In this document: positions 51,534 through 60,152 of the stretch, piece after piece | How positions within the stretch are numbered: position 1 is the stretch's first letter | Layout of the letters: every line of letters starts with the position of its first letter | Origin: an uncultured Lachnospiraceae bacterium | Lineage (GTDB): Bacteria > Bacillota > Clostridia > Lachnospirales > Lachnospiraceae | Direction: 5' to 3' | Assembly (NCBI GenBank): GCA_910578885.1 | Contig: CAJTSH010000014.1 | Location: forward strand, 1-64,000 | Length of the DNA stretch: 64,000 nucleotides | The notes under the pieces: generated by a model | Database searches by the model: none | The model's input: only the letters and a program-made list of their open reading frames with translations | What the model was told of the DNA's origin: nothing | Made by a program: the position numbers and the translations under genes

Positions 51534-51692
51534 ATGAGACAGAAAGGCAGACTGATTATAGATGGAAACCAGGTATATGAAATTGATGAAGAGTGCATGA
51601 AAAAAAAGGATTGTGAAGAAAGGGAACGGTTGGAGCGGGAGAGAGCGGCAGAGGGAGCAAGGCGAAAGCAGGGTGGAAAAAGGCGGCGCTGA
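51534..51692 (+). CDS. Small highly charged protein (52 aa)
   Basis: A 52-codon frame starting MRQKGRLIIDGNQVYEID. AAAGGAGA lies about seven bases before the ATG, a strong ribosome site. The N-terminal third looks like a beta-hairpin ('RLIIDGNQVYEID') and the rest is a Glu/Arg-rich helix ending in 'GGKRRR'. It is divergent from the 109-residue gene and convergent with the MATE gene. I recognise no named family; the strong ribosome site and sensible composition make it a likely real gene. Confidence 0.65.
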   Translation: MRQKGRLIIDGNQVYEIDEECMKKKDCEERERLERERAAEGARRKQGGKRRR

Positions 51693-51717
51693 TTCTCCGA
51701 TAAGCTGCAAGACATCA

Positions 51718-51757
51718 AAGATAAGCGCCCTTGAGTGTAACTTGAGGACGCTTATCT
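51718..51757. terminator. Hairpin between the small charged gene and the MATE gene
   Basis: AGATAAGCG and CGCTTATCT flank CCTTGAGTGTAACTTGAGG, which pairs further. There is no long T-run on either side; the minus-strand side reads TCTTTG. Weak, possibly bidirectional. Confidence 0.5.
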
Positions 51758-51789
51758 CATGATAGAAATACAAATATGAAAGAGACTGC

Positions 51790-53106
51790 CTAAGCTGTTT
51801 TAAGAAGCCGCTGATACAAGATAAGACCCATCAGGGCGGTCAGACCTTCTGTAATTGGATATGAGAGCCATACACCGGTCATTCCGGCGAAAAATGACAG
51901 TAAAAATGCCATCGGAAGGATAAGCAGAAACCCTCTGGTGAGAGAAACTGCCTGCGCCGGAACAGCCTTTTCCGTCGATGTAAAGTACATAGAAAGGATG
52001 ATATTAAATCCAACAAAGGGAATTGCCGTAAAGTACAGCTTCAGACCAATTACGGCAAGCTACTGCAGCCGTATATTCCGCTCACTGTTGAACAGTTCGG
52101 CAATCGGATTGGCGCATATCCAGAATGTGAGGTAAAGACAGCTTGAAAGAAACAGCATAGTAATGATGGCATATTGAAAAATTTTCTTTGCGCTGTTGTT
52201 GTCTCCACATCCGTAGGAACCGCTTATGACTGGCTGAATTCCCTGTGCGATCCCGGTATAGATTGATGTAATTACGAGGGAGAGGTTTGCAACTACTCCA
52301 TAAGCGGCAACGCCGATATTTCCCCGCAGCCGAAGGATGATAATGTTAAAAACTATCATCACGATTCCGGAAGCGACTTCTGCAATCAGTGAAGGGATTC
52401 CCAGAGAAAGGATACTTGCTGTCATCTTGGGAGAAATTTCGGATTTCATCAAATGAAAATGATTTCGTCCCAAAATCCGATGCTTGGCGAGAACTCCCAT
52501 ACTGATGAGAGGGGCAAATCCGGTTGCCAATACAGCGCCTAAAATTCCGAGCTGCAGCGGAAAGATGAAAATATAATCTAAAATAATATTAGATAGACTT
52601 CCGATTAACATAGCTGTCATGGCAAGCCTTGGAGCTCCGTCGTTTCTAACAAAGCAGAGAAACACGTCATTCATCATAAATGCAGGAGCAAATAGCAGAA
52701 TAAACTGTATATAAGTACTTGTCATATCAAAAACGTCACGGTTGGCGCCTAAGAAGCCTGTGAGGCTTCCGGGAAAGAAAATTCCCAGAAACAAAAAAAT
52801 GATTGCCGATACAGCGGTAAGATATATTGTGTTTGTAAATACCCTATTGGCGCTTGAATCATCTTTTTGTCCTCTCAAAATGGAATATTTTGTAGCGCCG
52901 CCCATTCCTAACATCAGCCCGCTTCCATGAACAAAGCTATAAATAGGTATAGCAAGATTAAGCGCAGTTAAGCCGTCTGCACCTAAGCCTCTTGAAACAA
53001 AAAGTGTGTCGGCAAATATATAGCAGGATAAACCAATCATACCGCACACATTTGGAATTGTATATCGGAAGAATTCACCTAGCAGTGTCTTAGAATTCAT
53101 TTTCAT
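51790..53106 (-). pseudogene. MATE-family multidrug exporter interrupted by one in-frame amber codon
   Basis: Reading the minus strand from 53106 to 51790 gives one continuous frame of 439 codons, with a single TAG at 52062-52060 near codon 349. The protein before the stop ends 'FNSERNIRLQ' and after it continues 'LAVIGLKLYFTAIPFVGF' and 'MYFTSTEKAVPAQAV', exactly the expected MATE sequence, so there is no frameshift. The product is a 12-TM MepA-like cation-coupled exporter; termination would remove about the last 2-3 helices. AAGGAGG precedes the start. Either a fresh nonsense mutation, a sequencing error, or read-through. The leader contains a terminator hairpin that may be a riboswitch. 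Confidence 0.85.
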
Positions 53107-53133
53107 GCACCTCCTTATAAAGCGGACTCAAGT

Positions 53134-53220
53134 AAAAACGCCAGAACCTTCTATCTTCTAAGACCTAACGATAGAAAGTCTGACGTTAAACCTCTTTACC
53201 CGGTGGCAAAAGAGTTACGC
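53134..53220 (-). promoter_or_regulatory. Candidate riboswitch with terminator in the MATE leader (guanidine-IV/mepA-like)
   Basis: On the minus strand a first stem CTCTTT/AAAGAG (53214-53209 with 53197-53192) encloses TGCCACCGGGT. A long second stem (53187-53137; AACGTCAGA...CTTTCTATC with GATAGAAGG...TTCTGGCGTT) ends in TTTTTA, an intrinsic terminator. Two stem-loops with the second doubling as terminator, in front of a MATE gene in a clostridium, fit the guanidine-IV (mepA) class; the assignment is from context and shape. Confidence 0.45.
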
Positions 53221-53238
53221 TGCAAGTTATGATTTTTT

Positions 53239-53267
53239 ATTGTACATGAAAACGAATCGGAAGGCAA
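53239..53267 (-). promoter_or_regulatory. Promoter of the MATE leader
   Basis: On the minus strand, TTGCCT (53267-53262) and TACAAT (53244-53239), spacer 17, giving a leader of about 125 bases. Confidence 0.55.
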
Positions 53268-53289
53268 GATTTTTGTGCGAATTTAGAAA

Positions 53290-53360
53290 CAAAAAGGTAA
53301 CAGTTATGCCAAAGGCTGAACTGTTACACAAAAAGAAGCTCCGGCAAATGCCGGAGCCTC
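53290..53360 (-). terminator. Tandem terminators after the Gly/Cys-rich gene
   Basis: On the minus strand, GGCTCCGGC/GCCGGAGC (53358-53338) is followed by TCTTTTTG. A second stem TAACAGTT/AACTGTTA (53325-53297) is followed by CCTTTTTGTTT. Confidence 0.75.
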
Positions 53361-53373
53361 CTTTGGGATTTGA

Positions 53374-53610
53374 TTAGCATCCACAGCCGCAGCCGCCGCC
53401 GAAGCCAAAGCCATCATTTCCGTTGCCGCAGAAGAGCAGTAAAAGGATGATCCACAGGCAGTTGTTGTCACCACAACCACAGCCGTTTCCACCAAACAAT
53501 CCGTTGCCGTTTCCACAGCAGCTTAACAGGATGAGGATCCAGATAATGGAACCACAACATCCGTTACTAACCTCGTTACATCCACAATTTGTAGCTGCTA
53601 AATCACTCAT
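53374..53610 (-). CDS. Gly/Cys-rich mini-protein (chorion-like)
   Basis: A 78-residue protein with 13 or more Cys in 'CGCGDNNC', 'CCGNGNGLFGGNGCGCG' and a C-terminal 'GGGCGCGC' tail, plus two short hydrophobic stretches ('IIWILILLSCC', 'CLWIILLLLFC'). GGAGGAA precedes the ATG. Proteins of this look are found in Lachnospiraceae as 'chorion class high-cysteine' proteins, with unknown role; spore coat or membrane metal binding are guesses. Tandem terminators follow. Confidence 0.75.
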   Translation of the reverse strand: MSDLAATNCGCNEVSNGCCGSIIWILILLSCCGNGNGLFGGNGCGCGDNNCLWIILLLLFCGNGNDGFGFGGGCGCGC

Positions 53611-53696
53611 TTTTAATTCCTCCAGAATTCTTCTTACACTTCATATTATGTGGGAGGCTTGTAAGTGTTACCGGGTTTTTAAAAAAACTTCTCTGC

Positions 53697-53725
53697 TTGA
53701 CAAATACAAGGAATATTCATACAAT
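53697..53725 (+). promoter_or_regulatory. Promoter of icd
   Basis: TTGACA (53697-53702) and TACAAT (53720-53725), spacer 17. The transcript would have a leader of about 105 bases. Confidence 0.7.
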
Positions 53726-53836
53726 TATTCAGTGTAAGAGAAGCTGGAAAAATGAACCGAATTTTGTGAAACCGAATTTCGGAGGAAAAATAACTTACGA
53801 ACCAGAAGAGCGTACAGATCACAAGGAGGACATGAC

Positions 53837-55045
53837 ATGGACAAGATTAAAATGAGTACCCCATTGGTAGAAATGGATGGAGATGAGATGACAAGGATTC
53901 TCTGGCAGCTGATAAAGGATGAGTTACTGTTTCCTTTTATTGAGCTGAATACGGAATATTATGACTTAGGCTTAGAGCACAGAAATGAGACAAATGATCA
54001 GGTAACAGTGGATTCCGCAGAGGCAACGAAGAAATACGGAGTAGCAGTAAAGTGTGCAACTATCACGCCAAATGCAGCGAGAATGACGGAATACAATTTG
54101 AAAGAAATGTGGAAAAGTCCAAACGGAACCATCCGCGCCATGTTAGACGGAACGGTCTTCCGTGCTCCGATTGTGGTAAAAGGGATTGAGCCATGCGTCA
54201 GAAATTGGAAAAAGCCGATTACGATTGCCAGACATGCCTATGGAGACGTATATAAAAACGTAGAAATGAAGATTCCGGCTGCCGGCAAATGCGAGCTTGT
54301 CTATACCGCAGAAGACGGAACAGAGACAAGGGAAGTGATTCATAACTTCACGGGTTCCGGTGTAATTCAGGGACAGCATAACATTGATGCTTCTATCGAA
54401 AGCTTTGCGAGAAGCTGCTTTACCTATGCGCTTGATACGAATCAGGATTTGTGGTTTGCAACCAAGGACACTATTTCCAAAAAGTATGACCACAACTTTA
54501 AAGATATTTTCCAAGAAATTTTCGAAAAAGAATTTGAAGGGAAGTTCAAAGAAGCGGGTATCACTTATTTCTATACATTGATTGATGATGCGGTAGCGCG
54601 TGTAATGAAGGCAGAAGGCGGATTCATCTGGGCATGTAAGAATTACGATGGAGACGTCATGAGCGATATGGTAAGCTCTGCATTTGGTTCTCTTGCAATG
54701 ATGACCTCGGTTCTGGTTTCGCCTCAAGGCTATTATGAGTATGAAGCAGCGCATGGAACCGTACAGCGTCATTATTACAAGCACTTAAAGGGCGAGGAGA
54801 CCTCGACAAACTCCGTAGCGACAATCTTTGCATGGACCGGAGCTTTGAGGAAGCGCGGAGAACTGGATAACAATCAGAAGCTTTCCGATTTTGCAGATAA
54901 ATTGGAAAAGGCATGCGTACAGACGATTGAAGAGGGCAAGATGACGAAAGACCTTGCATTGATTACAACACTGGAAAATCCTACGGTATTGAACAGTGAA
55001 GGATTTATTAAAGCAATTCGTGAGACTTTGGAGAAAATGTTATGA
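53837..55045 (+). CDS. icd: Isocitrate dehydrogenase (NADP), eukaryote-like type
   Basis: A 402-residue dimeric type II isocitrate dehydrogenase, oxidatively decarboxylating isocitrate to 2-oxoglutarate. 'TPLVEMDGDEMTRILW' at the start, substrate-binding 'KSPNGTIRAML', metal-binding 'DDAVARVMK' followed by 'KNYDGDVMSDMV', and 'AAHGTVQRHY' (NADP) are diagnostic. AAGGAGG precedes the ATG. It overlaps the ABC-F gene by 4 bases. With citrate synthase it supplies glutamate precursors. Confidence 0.96.
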   Translation: MDKIKMSTPLVEMDGDEMTRILWQLIKDELLFPFIELNTEYYDLGLEHRNETNDQVTVDSAEATKKYGVAVKCATITPNAARMTEYNLKEMWKSPNGTIRAMLDGTVFRAPIVVKGIEPCVRNWKKPITIARHAYGDVYKNVEMKIPAAGKCELVYTAEDGTETREVIHNFTGSGVIQGQHNIDASIESFARSCFTYALDTNQDLWFATKDTISKKYDHNFKDIFQEIFEKEFEGKFKEAGITYFYTLIDDAVARVMKAEGGFIWACKNYDGDVMSDMVSSAFGSLAMMTSVLVSPQGYYEYEAAHGTVQRHYYKHLKGEETSTNSVATIFAWTGALRKRGELDNNQKLSDFADKLEKACVQTIEEGKMTKDLALITTLENPTVLNSEGFIKAIRETLEKML

Positions 55046-57012
55046 TATTAGCCTGTCAGAATATCAGTAAGTCTTTTGGAACAGACGAAATTATTAAGCA
55101 TGTATCCTTTCATGTAGAGGAACATGAGAAAGTGGCGGTTGTCGGCATCAATGGTGCCGGCAAATCCACGTTATTGAAAATTATAATTGGCGAGCTTGGC
55201 GCTGACGAAGGCGAGGTAACCGTTGCAAAGAATAAAAGCATCGGTTACCTTGCGCAATATCAGGATATTACAGGTGAGCAGACCATTTATGAGGAAGCTC
55301 TTGGCGCATGCTTTGAGCTGCTTGCGATGGAAGAGAAGCTTCGGGAGATGGAAGCTGAAATGGCGCATCAGGCAGCCGAAGGAATGGAAACATTTTTGGA
55401 GCGGTATAACAGACTGCACCATGAATTTGAATTAAAGGGCGGTTATACTTTCCGCAGTGAAATCACAGGCGTACTAAAGGGGCTTGGATTTGCGGAGGAG
55501 GATTTTCAAAAACATATGGAGGAGCTTTCCGGCGGTCAGAAGACCAGAGTAGCGCTTGGAAAACTTCTGGTAACGAAACCGGATATTATATTATTGGACG
55601 AGCCGACGAACCATCTGGACATGGAATCAATTGCATGGCTGGAAACTTATCTGAAAAGCTATAAAGGTGCGGTTATTATAGTTGCCCATGACAGGTATTT
55701 TCTGGATCGGGTAGTAACAAAGGTCGTAGAAATCTCCAGACATACCGGAACTGTGTATGATGGCAATTATACCGATTATGCGAAGAAGAAAGAACAGCTC
55801 CGGGAGGCGCAGTTGAAGCAGTATTACAATCAACAGCGCGAAATTAAGCATCAGGAGGAGGTTATCGCCAAATTAAAATCCTTCAACCGGGAAAAATCCA
55901 TCAAGCGAGCAGAAAGCCGGGAAAAGATGTTGGACAAGGTGGAGCGCATCGAAAAGCCAGTGGACGAAAATACGGATATTCATATTTCCTTAGAGCCGGA
56001 TATTACCAGCGGTAATGACGTTCTGGAAATAAAAGATTTAAAGAAATCCTATGAAGAATTGCTGTTTGAACAGATTGGCTTTGAAATCAAGCGCGGGGAA
56101 CGCGTGGCGTTAATCGGAAATAACGGAACAGGTAAGACCACGATTTTAAAGATTATCAACGGGCTGGTAGACGCAGATGACGGAACGGTAAAGCTGGGTG
56201 CGAATGTACATATCGGATACTATGATCAGGAGCATCAGAATCTCCATCCCCAAAAGACGCTGTTTGAAGAAATCGCAGACGCTTATCCGAATCTGACCCA
56301 GACGAGAATACGGAATATCCTTGCCGCTTTTTTATTTACGGATGATGATGTGTTCAAAAGAATTGGAGATATCAGCGGAGGAGAGCGGGGGCGGGTTTCA
56401 CTTGCTAAACTGATGCTGTCTAATGCGAATTTTCTGATTTTGGATGAGCCGACAAACCATCTTGATATTACATCCAAGGAAATATTAGAATCAGCGTTGA
56501 ACCGCTATACGGGAACGGTGCTGTATGTGTCCCACGACCGGTATTTTATCAATCGGACGGCAACAAGAATTTTGGAGCTGACCGGGAGAACGGTGATAAA
56601 TTATATCGGTAATTATGATTACTATTTAGAGAAACGGGAGGTTATGAACGAGGTTTATGTGGAGAGCCGCGGAAAAAAAGCGGATGTGGCTGTGAAAGCG
56701 GCTTCACATGCTCAAGAAGGGAATGATGTTATGAAAGCGGCTTCTTCGGATGAGAAATTAAATTGGGAAGAAATGAAGCGCAGGCAGGCGTTTGCCCGCA
56801 AAATCGAAAATGCGATTAAGAGAGTGGAGGACGCCATTGCCGCTGAGGAGGAAAAGAAAAGCCTCTTAGAAGAGGAATGCCAAAAGCCAGAAAATGCGGT
56901 AAATTCCGCTAAATTGAATGAGCTTCATACAGAGCTGATGGAAACAGAAGAAAAGTTGACGGCGTTGTATGGAGAATGGGAGGACTTATCCTTGCAGCAG
57001 GACGAGCGGTAA
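55042..57012 (+). CDS. ABC-F family ATPase (YdiF/Uup-like)
   Basis: A 656-residue protein with two ABC domains and no membrane segments. Walker A motifs are 'GINGAGKST' (about 35) and 'GNNGTGKTT' (about 356). Signatures are 'LSGGQKTRVALGKLL' and 'ISGGERGRVSLAKLM', each followed by 'LDEPTNHLD'. A charged interdomain linker ('KSFNREKSIKRAESREKML') and a C-terminal coiled coil (about 575-650) complete it. ABC-F proteins act on the ribosome. Its ATG overlaps the icd stop. rex follows, the same neighbourhood as ydiF-rex in Bacillus. Confidence 0.92.
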   Translation: MILACQNISKSFGTDEIIKHVSFHVEEHEKVAVVGINGAGKSTLLKIIIGELGADEGEVTVAKNKSIGYLAQYQDITGEQTIYEEALGACFELLAMEEKLREMEAEMAHQAAEGMETFLERYNRLHHEFELKGGYTFRSEITGVLKGLGFAEEDFQKHMEELSGGQKTRVALGKLLVTKPDIILLDEPTNHLDMESIAWLETYLKSYKGAVIIVAHDRYFLDRVVTKVVEISRHTGTVYDGNYTDYAKKKEQLREAQLKQYYNQQREIKHQEEVIAKLKSFNREKSIKRAESREKMLDKVERIEKPVDENTDIHISLEPDITSGNDVLEIKDLKKSYEELLFEQIGFEIKRGERVALIGNNGTGKTTILKIINGLVDADDGTVKLGANVHIGYYDQEHQNLHPQKTLFEEIADAYPNLTQTRIRNILAAFLFTDDDVFKRIGDISGGERGRVSLAKLMLSNANFLILDEPTNHLDITSKEILESALNRYTGTVLYVSHDRYFINRTATRILELTGRTVINYIGNYDYYLEKREVMNEVYVESRGKKADVAVKAASHAQEGNDVMKAASSDEKLNWEEMKRRQAFARKIENAIKRVEDAIAAEEEKKSLLEEECQKPENAVNSAKLNELHTELMETEEKLTALYGEWEDLSLQQDER

Positions 57013-57169
57013 ATATTCACGTTATCTAAACAGCCTGTACACTGCATGTTAAATTTTTGACACATTGACATATTATAAGTAAGTTACTATAATTATTTTA
57101 GGTTAGATACGCCGAGGCAGAAAGCTGTGGGAAGCGTTAAGGAAAATGACTCTTAGGAGGATATGTATT

Positions 57170-57808
57170 GTGAACAAGGAAATATCACAGGCTGTAATTC
57201 GGAGAATGCCGAGATATTACCGTTATCTGGGCGAATTGATCGATGAAGGAGTGGAACGGATTTCCTCCAATGAATTAAGCTCCAGAATGAAGGTGACTGC
57301 ATCCCAGATCAGACAGGATTTGAATAATTTCGGCGGCTTTGGGCAGCAGGGATATGGTTATAATGTGCAGTATCTCTATGAAGAAATCGGAAAAATCATG
57401 GGACTGAACGAACAGCACAATATTATTGTAATTGGAGCAGGTAATCTCGGTCAGGCGATTGCCAATTATATGAAGTTTGAAAAACTAGGGTTTGTAATTA
57501 TAGGGCTTTTCGATGTAGACACAAAACTTTCAGGTAAGAAAATCAGAGGCATTCCGATTCTGATGTTAGACGAGATAGAAGATTTTCTGGCGACGCATAA
57601 GGTGGATATTGCGGCGCTTACAATGCCGAAAAAGAATGCGGATGAAGTGGCGAACCAATTGGTGCAGCTTGGGGTTCATGCGATTTGGAATTTTGCGCAT
57701 GTAGATTTGGAGCTGCTGGACGAAAGCGTAGTAGTAGAGAACGTCCATCTGTCGGACAGTTTAATGCAATTATCTTATAATATTGTAAAGAGCAAAAAAG
57801 AACTGTAA
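57170..57808 (+). CDS. rex: Redox-sensing transcriptional repressor Rex
   Basis: A 212-residue repressor. An N-terminal winged helix ('ISQAVIRRMPRYYRYLGEL', 'VTASQIRQDLNNFGGFGQQGYGY') precedes a Rossmann NADH-binding domain ('IGAGNLGQAIANY') and a swapped C-terminal helix. A GTG at 57170 is chosen because AGGAGG (57155-57160) lies nine bases before it and homologues begin M-NK-IS. Rex represses fermentation and NADH-oxidation genes when NADH is low. No perfect Rex operator was noted in the window. Confidence 0.95.
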   Translation: MNKEISQAVIRRMPRYYRYLGELIDEGVERISSNELSSRMKVTASQIRQDLNNFGGFGQQGYGYNVQYLYEEIGKIMGLNEQHNIIVIGAGNLGQAIANYMKFEKLGFVIIGLFDVDTKLSGKKIRGIPILMLDEIEDFLATHKVDIAALTMPKKNADEVANQLVQLGVHAIWNFAHVDLELLDESVVVENVHLSDSLMQLSYNIVKSKKEL

Positions 57809-57862
57809 CCGTTCGTCCATTTGCCAAGGGAAAGAACTGCATGGAATTACAGAGGTGGTCAT

Positions 57863-58552
57863 ATGAAGGAAGAAAAAAATTTCAAAGAAGCGCTCCGGGA
57901 GAAAAAGATTCCAATATTAGTGTTGGATCAGAAATGGCATCAGTTGTTTTCATTAGGCGGTAAGCCGGAAAATATAACACATATGGAAGAAGATTTGACA
58001 AAGCTGCTGGAACGGCAAGGTCAATTGAACAATGATTTAAAAGACATGAAAAAGCTCAAAAAGAAGCTGATGGGCGATATTGTTGCTAATATGGAAGGAA
58101 CGCATGCAGAAAAATTTGGTGCTAAAGAGTCCAAAAAGCTGGAAGAAAACAGACGGCTGATTGATGAGCTGAATGAAAAGATGGAGCAGGCGGAGGATGA
58201 GCTGTTGGAGCTTCCGACTCTCATAAGGGAGAGAAACGGGGAACTGATGTTAGAAACCGTGCAGTATTCTTATGATAAGCTGCACAAGAACATGCAGGAA
58301 GCAGCGGAGATTGCCGAATGGATCGCAAGGGTACGCAAGGAGCTGAAAATCAATATTATCAAAAAGCAGAACAGGGAAATAAACGGCAGACAGATTTATG
58401 CGTATATGCACGATATCTTTGGTATGGAGATTCTGAATTTATTCGATTTGAATTACGAAGAGGTAGAAGAGCATCTGGATAAAAAAAAGAAAGACAATGC
58501 GTCGAATCCGTCCGGGGAATCTGCCGGAGAAAAAAAGACGCAGAATACATAG
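57863..58552 (+). CDS. Coiled-coil protein of unknown function
   Basis: A 229-residue soluble protein. After a short N-terminal fold ('IPILVLDQKWHQLF') residues about 45-130 form a strongly charged coiled coil ('LTKLLERQGQLNNDLKDMKK', 'ENRRLIDELNEKMEQAEDELL'). A C-terminal section 'NGRQIYAYMHDIFGMEILNLFDLNYEE' and a Lys/Ser tail follow. The ATG at 57863 follows AGAGGTGG. It lies between rex and NAD(P)HX repair genes. No family name is recognised. Confidence 0.75.
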   Translation: MKEEKNFKEALREKKIPILVLDQKWHQLFSLGGKPENITHMEEDLTKLLERQGQLNNDLKDMKKLKKKLMGDIVANMEGTHAEKFGAKESKKLEENRRLIDELNEKMEQAEDELLELPTLIRERNGELMLETVQYSYDKLHKNMQEAAEIAEWIARVRKELKINIIKKQNREINGRQIYAYMHDIFGMEILNLFDLNYEEVEEHLDKKKKDNASNPSGESAGEKKTQNT

Positions 58553-58574
58553 AACAGCCCATTCGGGCAGAATA

Positions 58575-58608
58575 AACGCTTTGCCGAATGTGGTAAGGCG
58601 TTTTTGTT
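58575..58608 (+). terminator. Intrinsic terminator after the coiled-coil gene
   Basis: AACGCTT...CC pairs with GG...AAGGCGTT with one bulged base, followed by TTTTTG. A TATCATAGGAG copy follows at 58610-58620 and supplies the ribosome site of the next gene. Confidence 0.65.
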
Positions 58609-58628
58609 ATATCATAGGAGAGGTGTTT

Positions 58629-60152
58629 ATGAAATGGATTGTAAATGCAAAAGAAATGAAAAACTGCGATGCCAATACGATAGAATACTATGGAATCCCA
58701 TCGCTTGTATTGATGGAACGGGCGGCGTTAAAGACAGTGGAGTTTTTAGAAGAACGGCGCTGTAATCTGAAAAAAGTATTGGTCGTCTGCGGGACAGGAA
58801 ATAATGGCGGCGACGGGCTTGCGGCGGCAAGAATGCTCTATTTAAAGGGAATATGTGTAGAAGCGCTTATCCTGGGTGATAAGAAGAAGTTTACAAAAGA
58901 AACCCAAAGCCAGTATCATACTTGTCTGCAATATCACGTTCCTATTATTGAGCGTTTAGAGAGGGAGGATTATACGGTTGTTTTGGACGCACTCTTTGGA
59001 ATCGGGCTGACCCGCAATCTGGAGGGGGAATATGCCGGACTGATTGAGCAGTTAAATAGGTTATCCTGTGAGAAAATTGCAATTGACATTCCATCAGGAA
59101 TTTCAGCGGATAACGGAAGTGTGATGGGAATTGCTTTTCGGGCAGATGCTACCGTCACTTTTGCCTACCGGAAATTGGGACATGTATTTTATCCGGGCAA
59201 TTCCTATACAGGAGAACTTACTGTGGCTGATATCGGGATTGACCGACATAGCTGGTTAGAAAAAAAGCCGGGAATCTGTGCACTGGAGAAGGAAGATTTG
59301 TCAAGGCTATTGATAAGAAAGCCGGATGGAAATAAGGGAACCTTTGGCAAAGTCTTGATTGTGGCTGGCTCGGCTGGAATGGCGGGCGCTGCTTATTTTT
59401 CGGCAAAAGCGGCATACAAGAGCGGATGCGGGCTGGTCCGCATCTATACGGCTGAGGAAAACTGTATCATTCTACAGACGAAGCTCCCGGAAGCAATCAT
59501 TACTGCCTACAGTGGGAAACGTCTGGATATATCTCGGCTGATAGAGGCTTTAGCCTGGGCAGATGTGATCGTGGCGGGACCTGGTCTTGGAAGTGACGAT
59601 ACCGCAGAGGTCATTTTAAAGAATATATTAAAAAATGCTGCGGTTCCGGTGGTATTAGATGCAGATGCGTTAAATCTGATCGCAAGAGATACCACCGTAC
59701 TGTTAAAGCCCCATACGGATATGGTCGTGACTCCTCATCCGGGGGAAATGTCAAGATTAAGTAATGTCAGTATTTCCTACCTGAAGGAGAATCTTATAAC
59801 AGCTGCACAGGAGTTTGCAAGAGAATATAATGTAATCTGCGTATTAAAGGATGCAAAGACGGTAACGGCGGTTCCTTATGGCAAAACATATCTGAATCTT
59901 TCAGGAAATGACGGGATGGCAACCGGAGGAAGCGGGGATGTATTATCCGGCGTGATCGGAGGGCTGATTGCGCAGGGTCTTAGAGCCGAAGAGGCGGCGC
60001 CGGCAGGTGCATACTGGCATGGTCTGGCGGGAGAAGCCGCATCAGAGGTGTGCGGATGTCATGGGACACTCGCATCGGATATAATCGGAGGGCTGGATGA
60101 GGCTCTTACTATGAAAAGTGTTGTAAATCATACAGGATGGAGGCAGAAATGA
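58629..60152 (+). CDS. nnr: Bifunctional NAD(P)H-hydrate epimerase / ADP-dependent dehydratase
   Basis: A 507-residue fusion that repairs hydrated NAD(P)H. The N-terminal YjeF domain (about 1-210) has 'VCGTGNNGGDGLAAARML' and 'DALFGIGLTR'; the C-terminal ribokinase-like dehydratase domain (about 225-500) has 'NKGTFGKVLIVAGSAGMAGAA', 'VTPHPGEMSRL' and 'GNDGMATGGSGDVLSG'. AGGAGAGG precedes the ATG at 58629. alr overlaps its stop by 4 bases. Complete in both catalytic halves. Confidence 0.94.
   Translation: MKWIVNAKEMKNCDANTIEYYGIPSLVLMERAALKTVEFLEERRCNLKKVLVVCGTGNNGGDGLAAARMLYLKGICVEALILGDKKKFTKETQSQYHTCLQYHVPIIERLEREDYTVVLDALFGIGLTRNLEGEYAGLIEQLNRLSCEKIAIDIPSGISADNGSVMGIAFRADATVTFAYRKLGHVFYPGNSYTGELTVADIGIDRHSWLEKKPGICALEKEDLSRLLIRKPDGNKGTFGKVLIVAGSAGMAGAAYFSAKAAYKSGCGLVRIYTAEENCIILQTKLPEAIITAYSGKRLDISRLIEALAWADVIVAGPGLGSDDTAEVILKNILKNAAVPVVLDADALNLIARDTTVLLKPHTDMVVTPHPGEMSRLSNVSISYLKENLITAAQEFAREYNVICVLKDAKTVTAVPYGKTYLNLSGNDGMATGGSGDVLSGVIGGLIAQGLRAEEAAPAGAYWHGLAGEAASEVCGCHGTLASDIIGGLDEALTMKSVVNHTGWRQK

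Noticed and set aside
51790..53106. Selenocysteine or pyrrolysine decoding of the MATE stop
   Set aside because: The stop is TAG, not TGA, and nothing in the window points to pyrrolysine machinery; a nonsense mutation is simpler.
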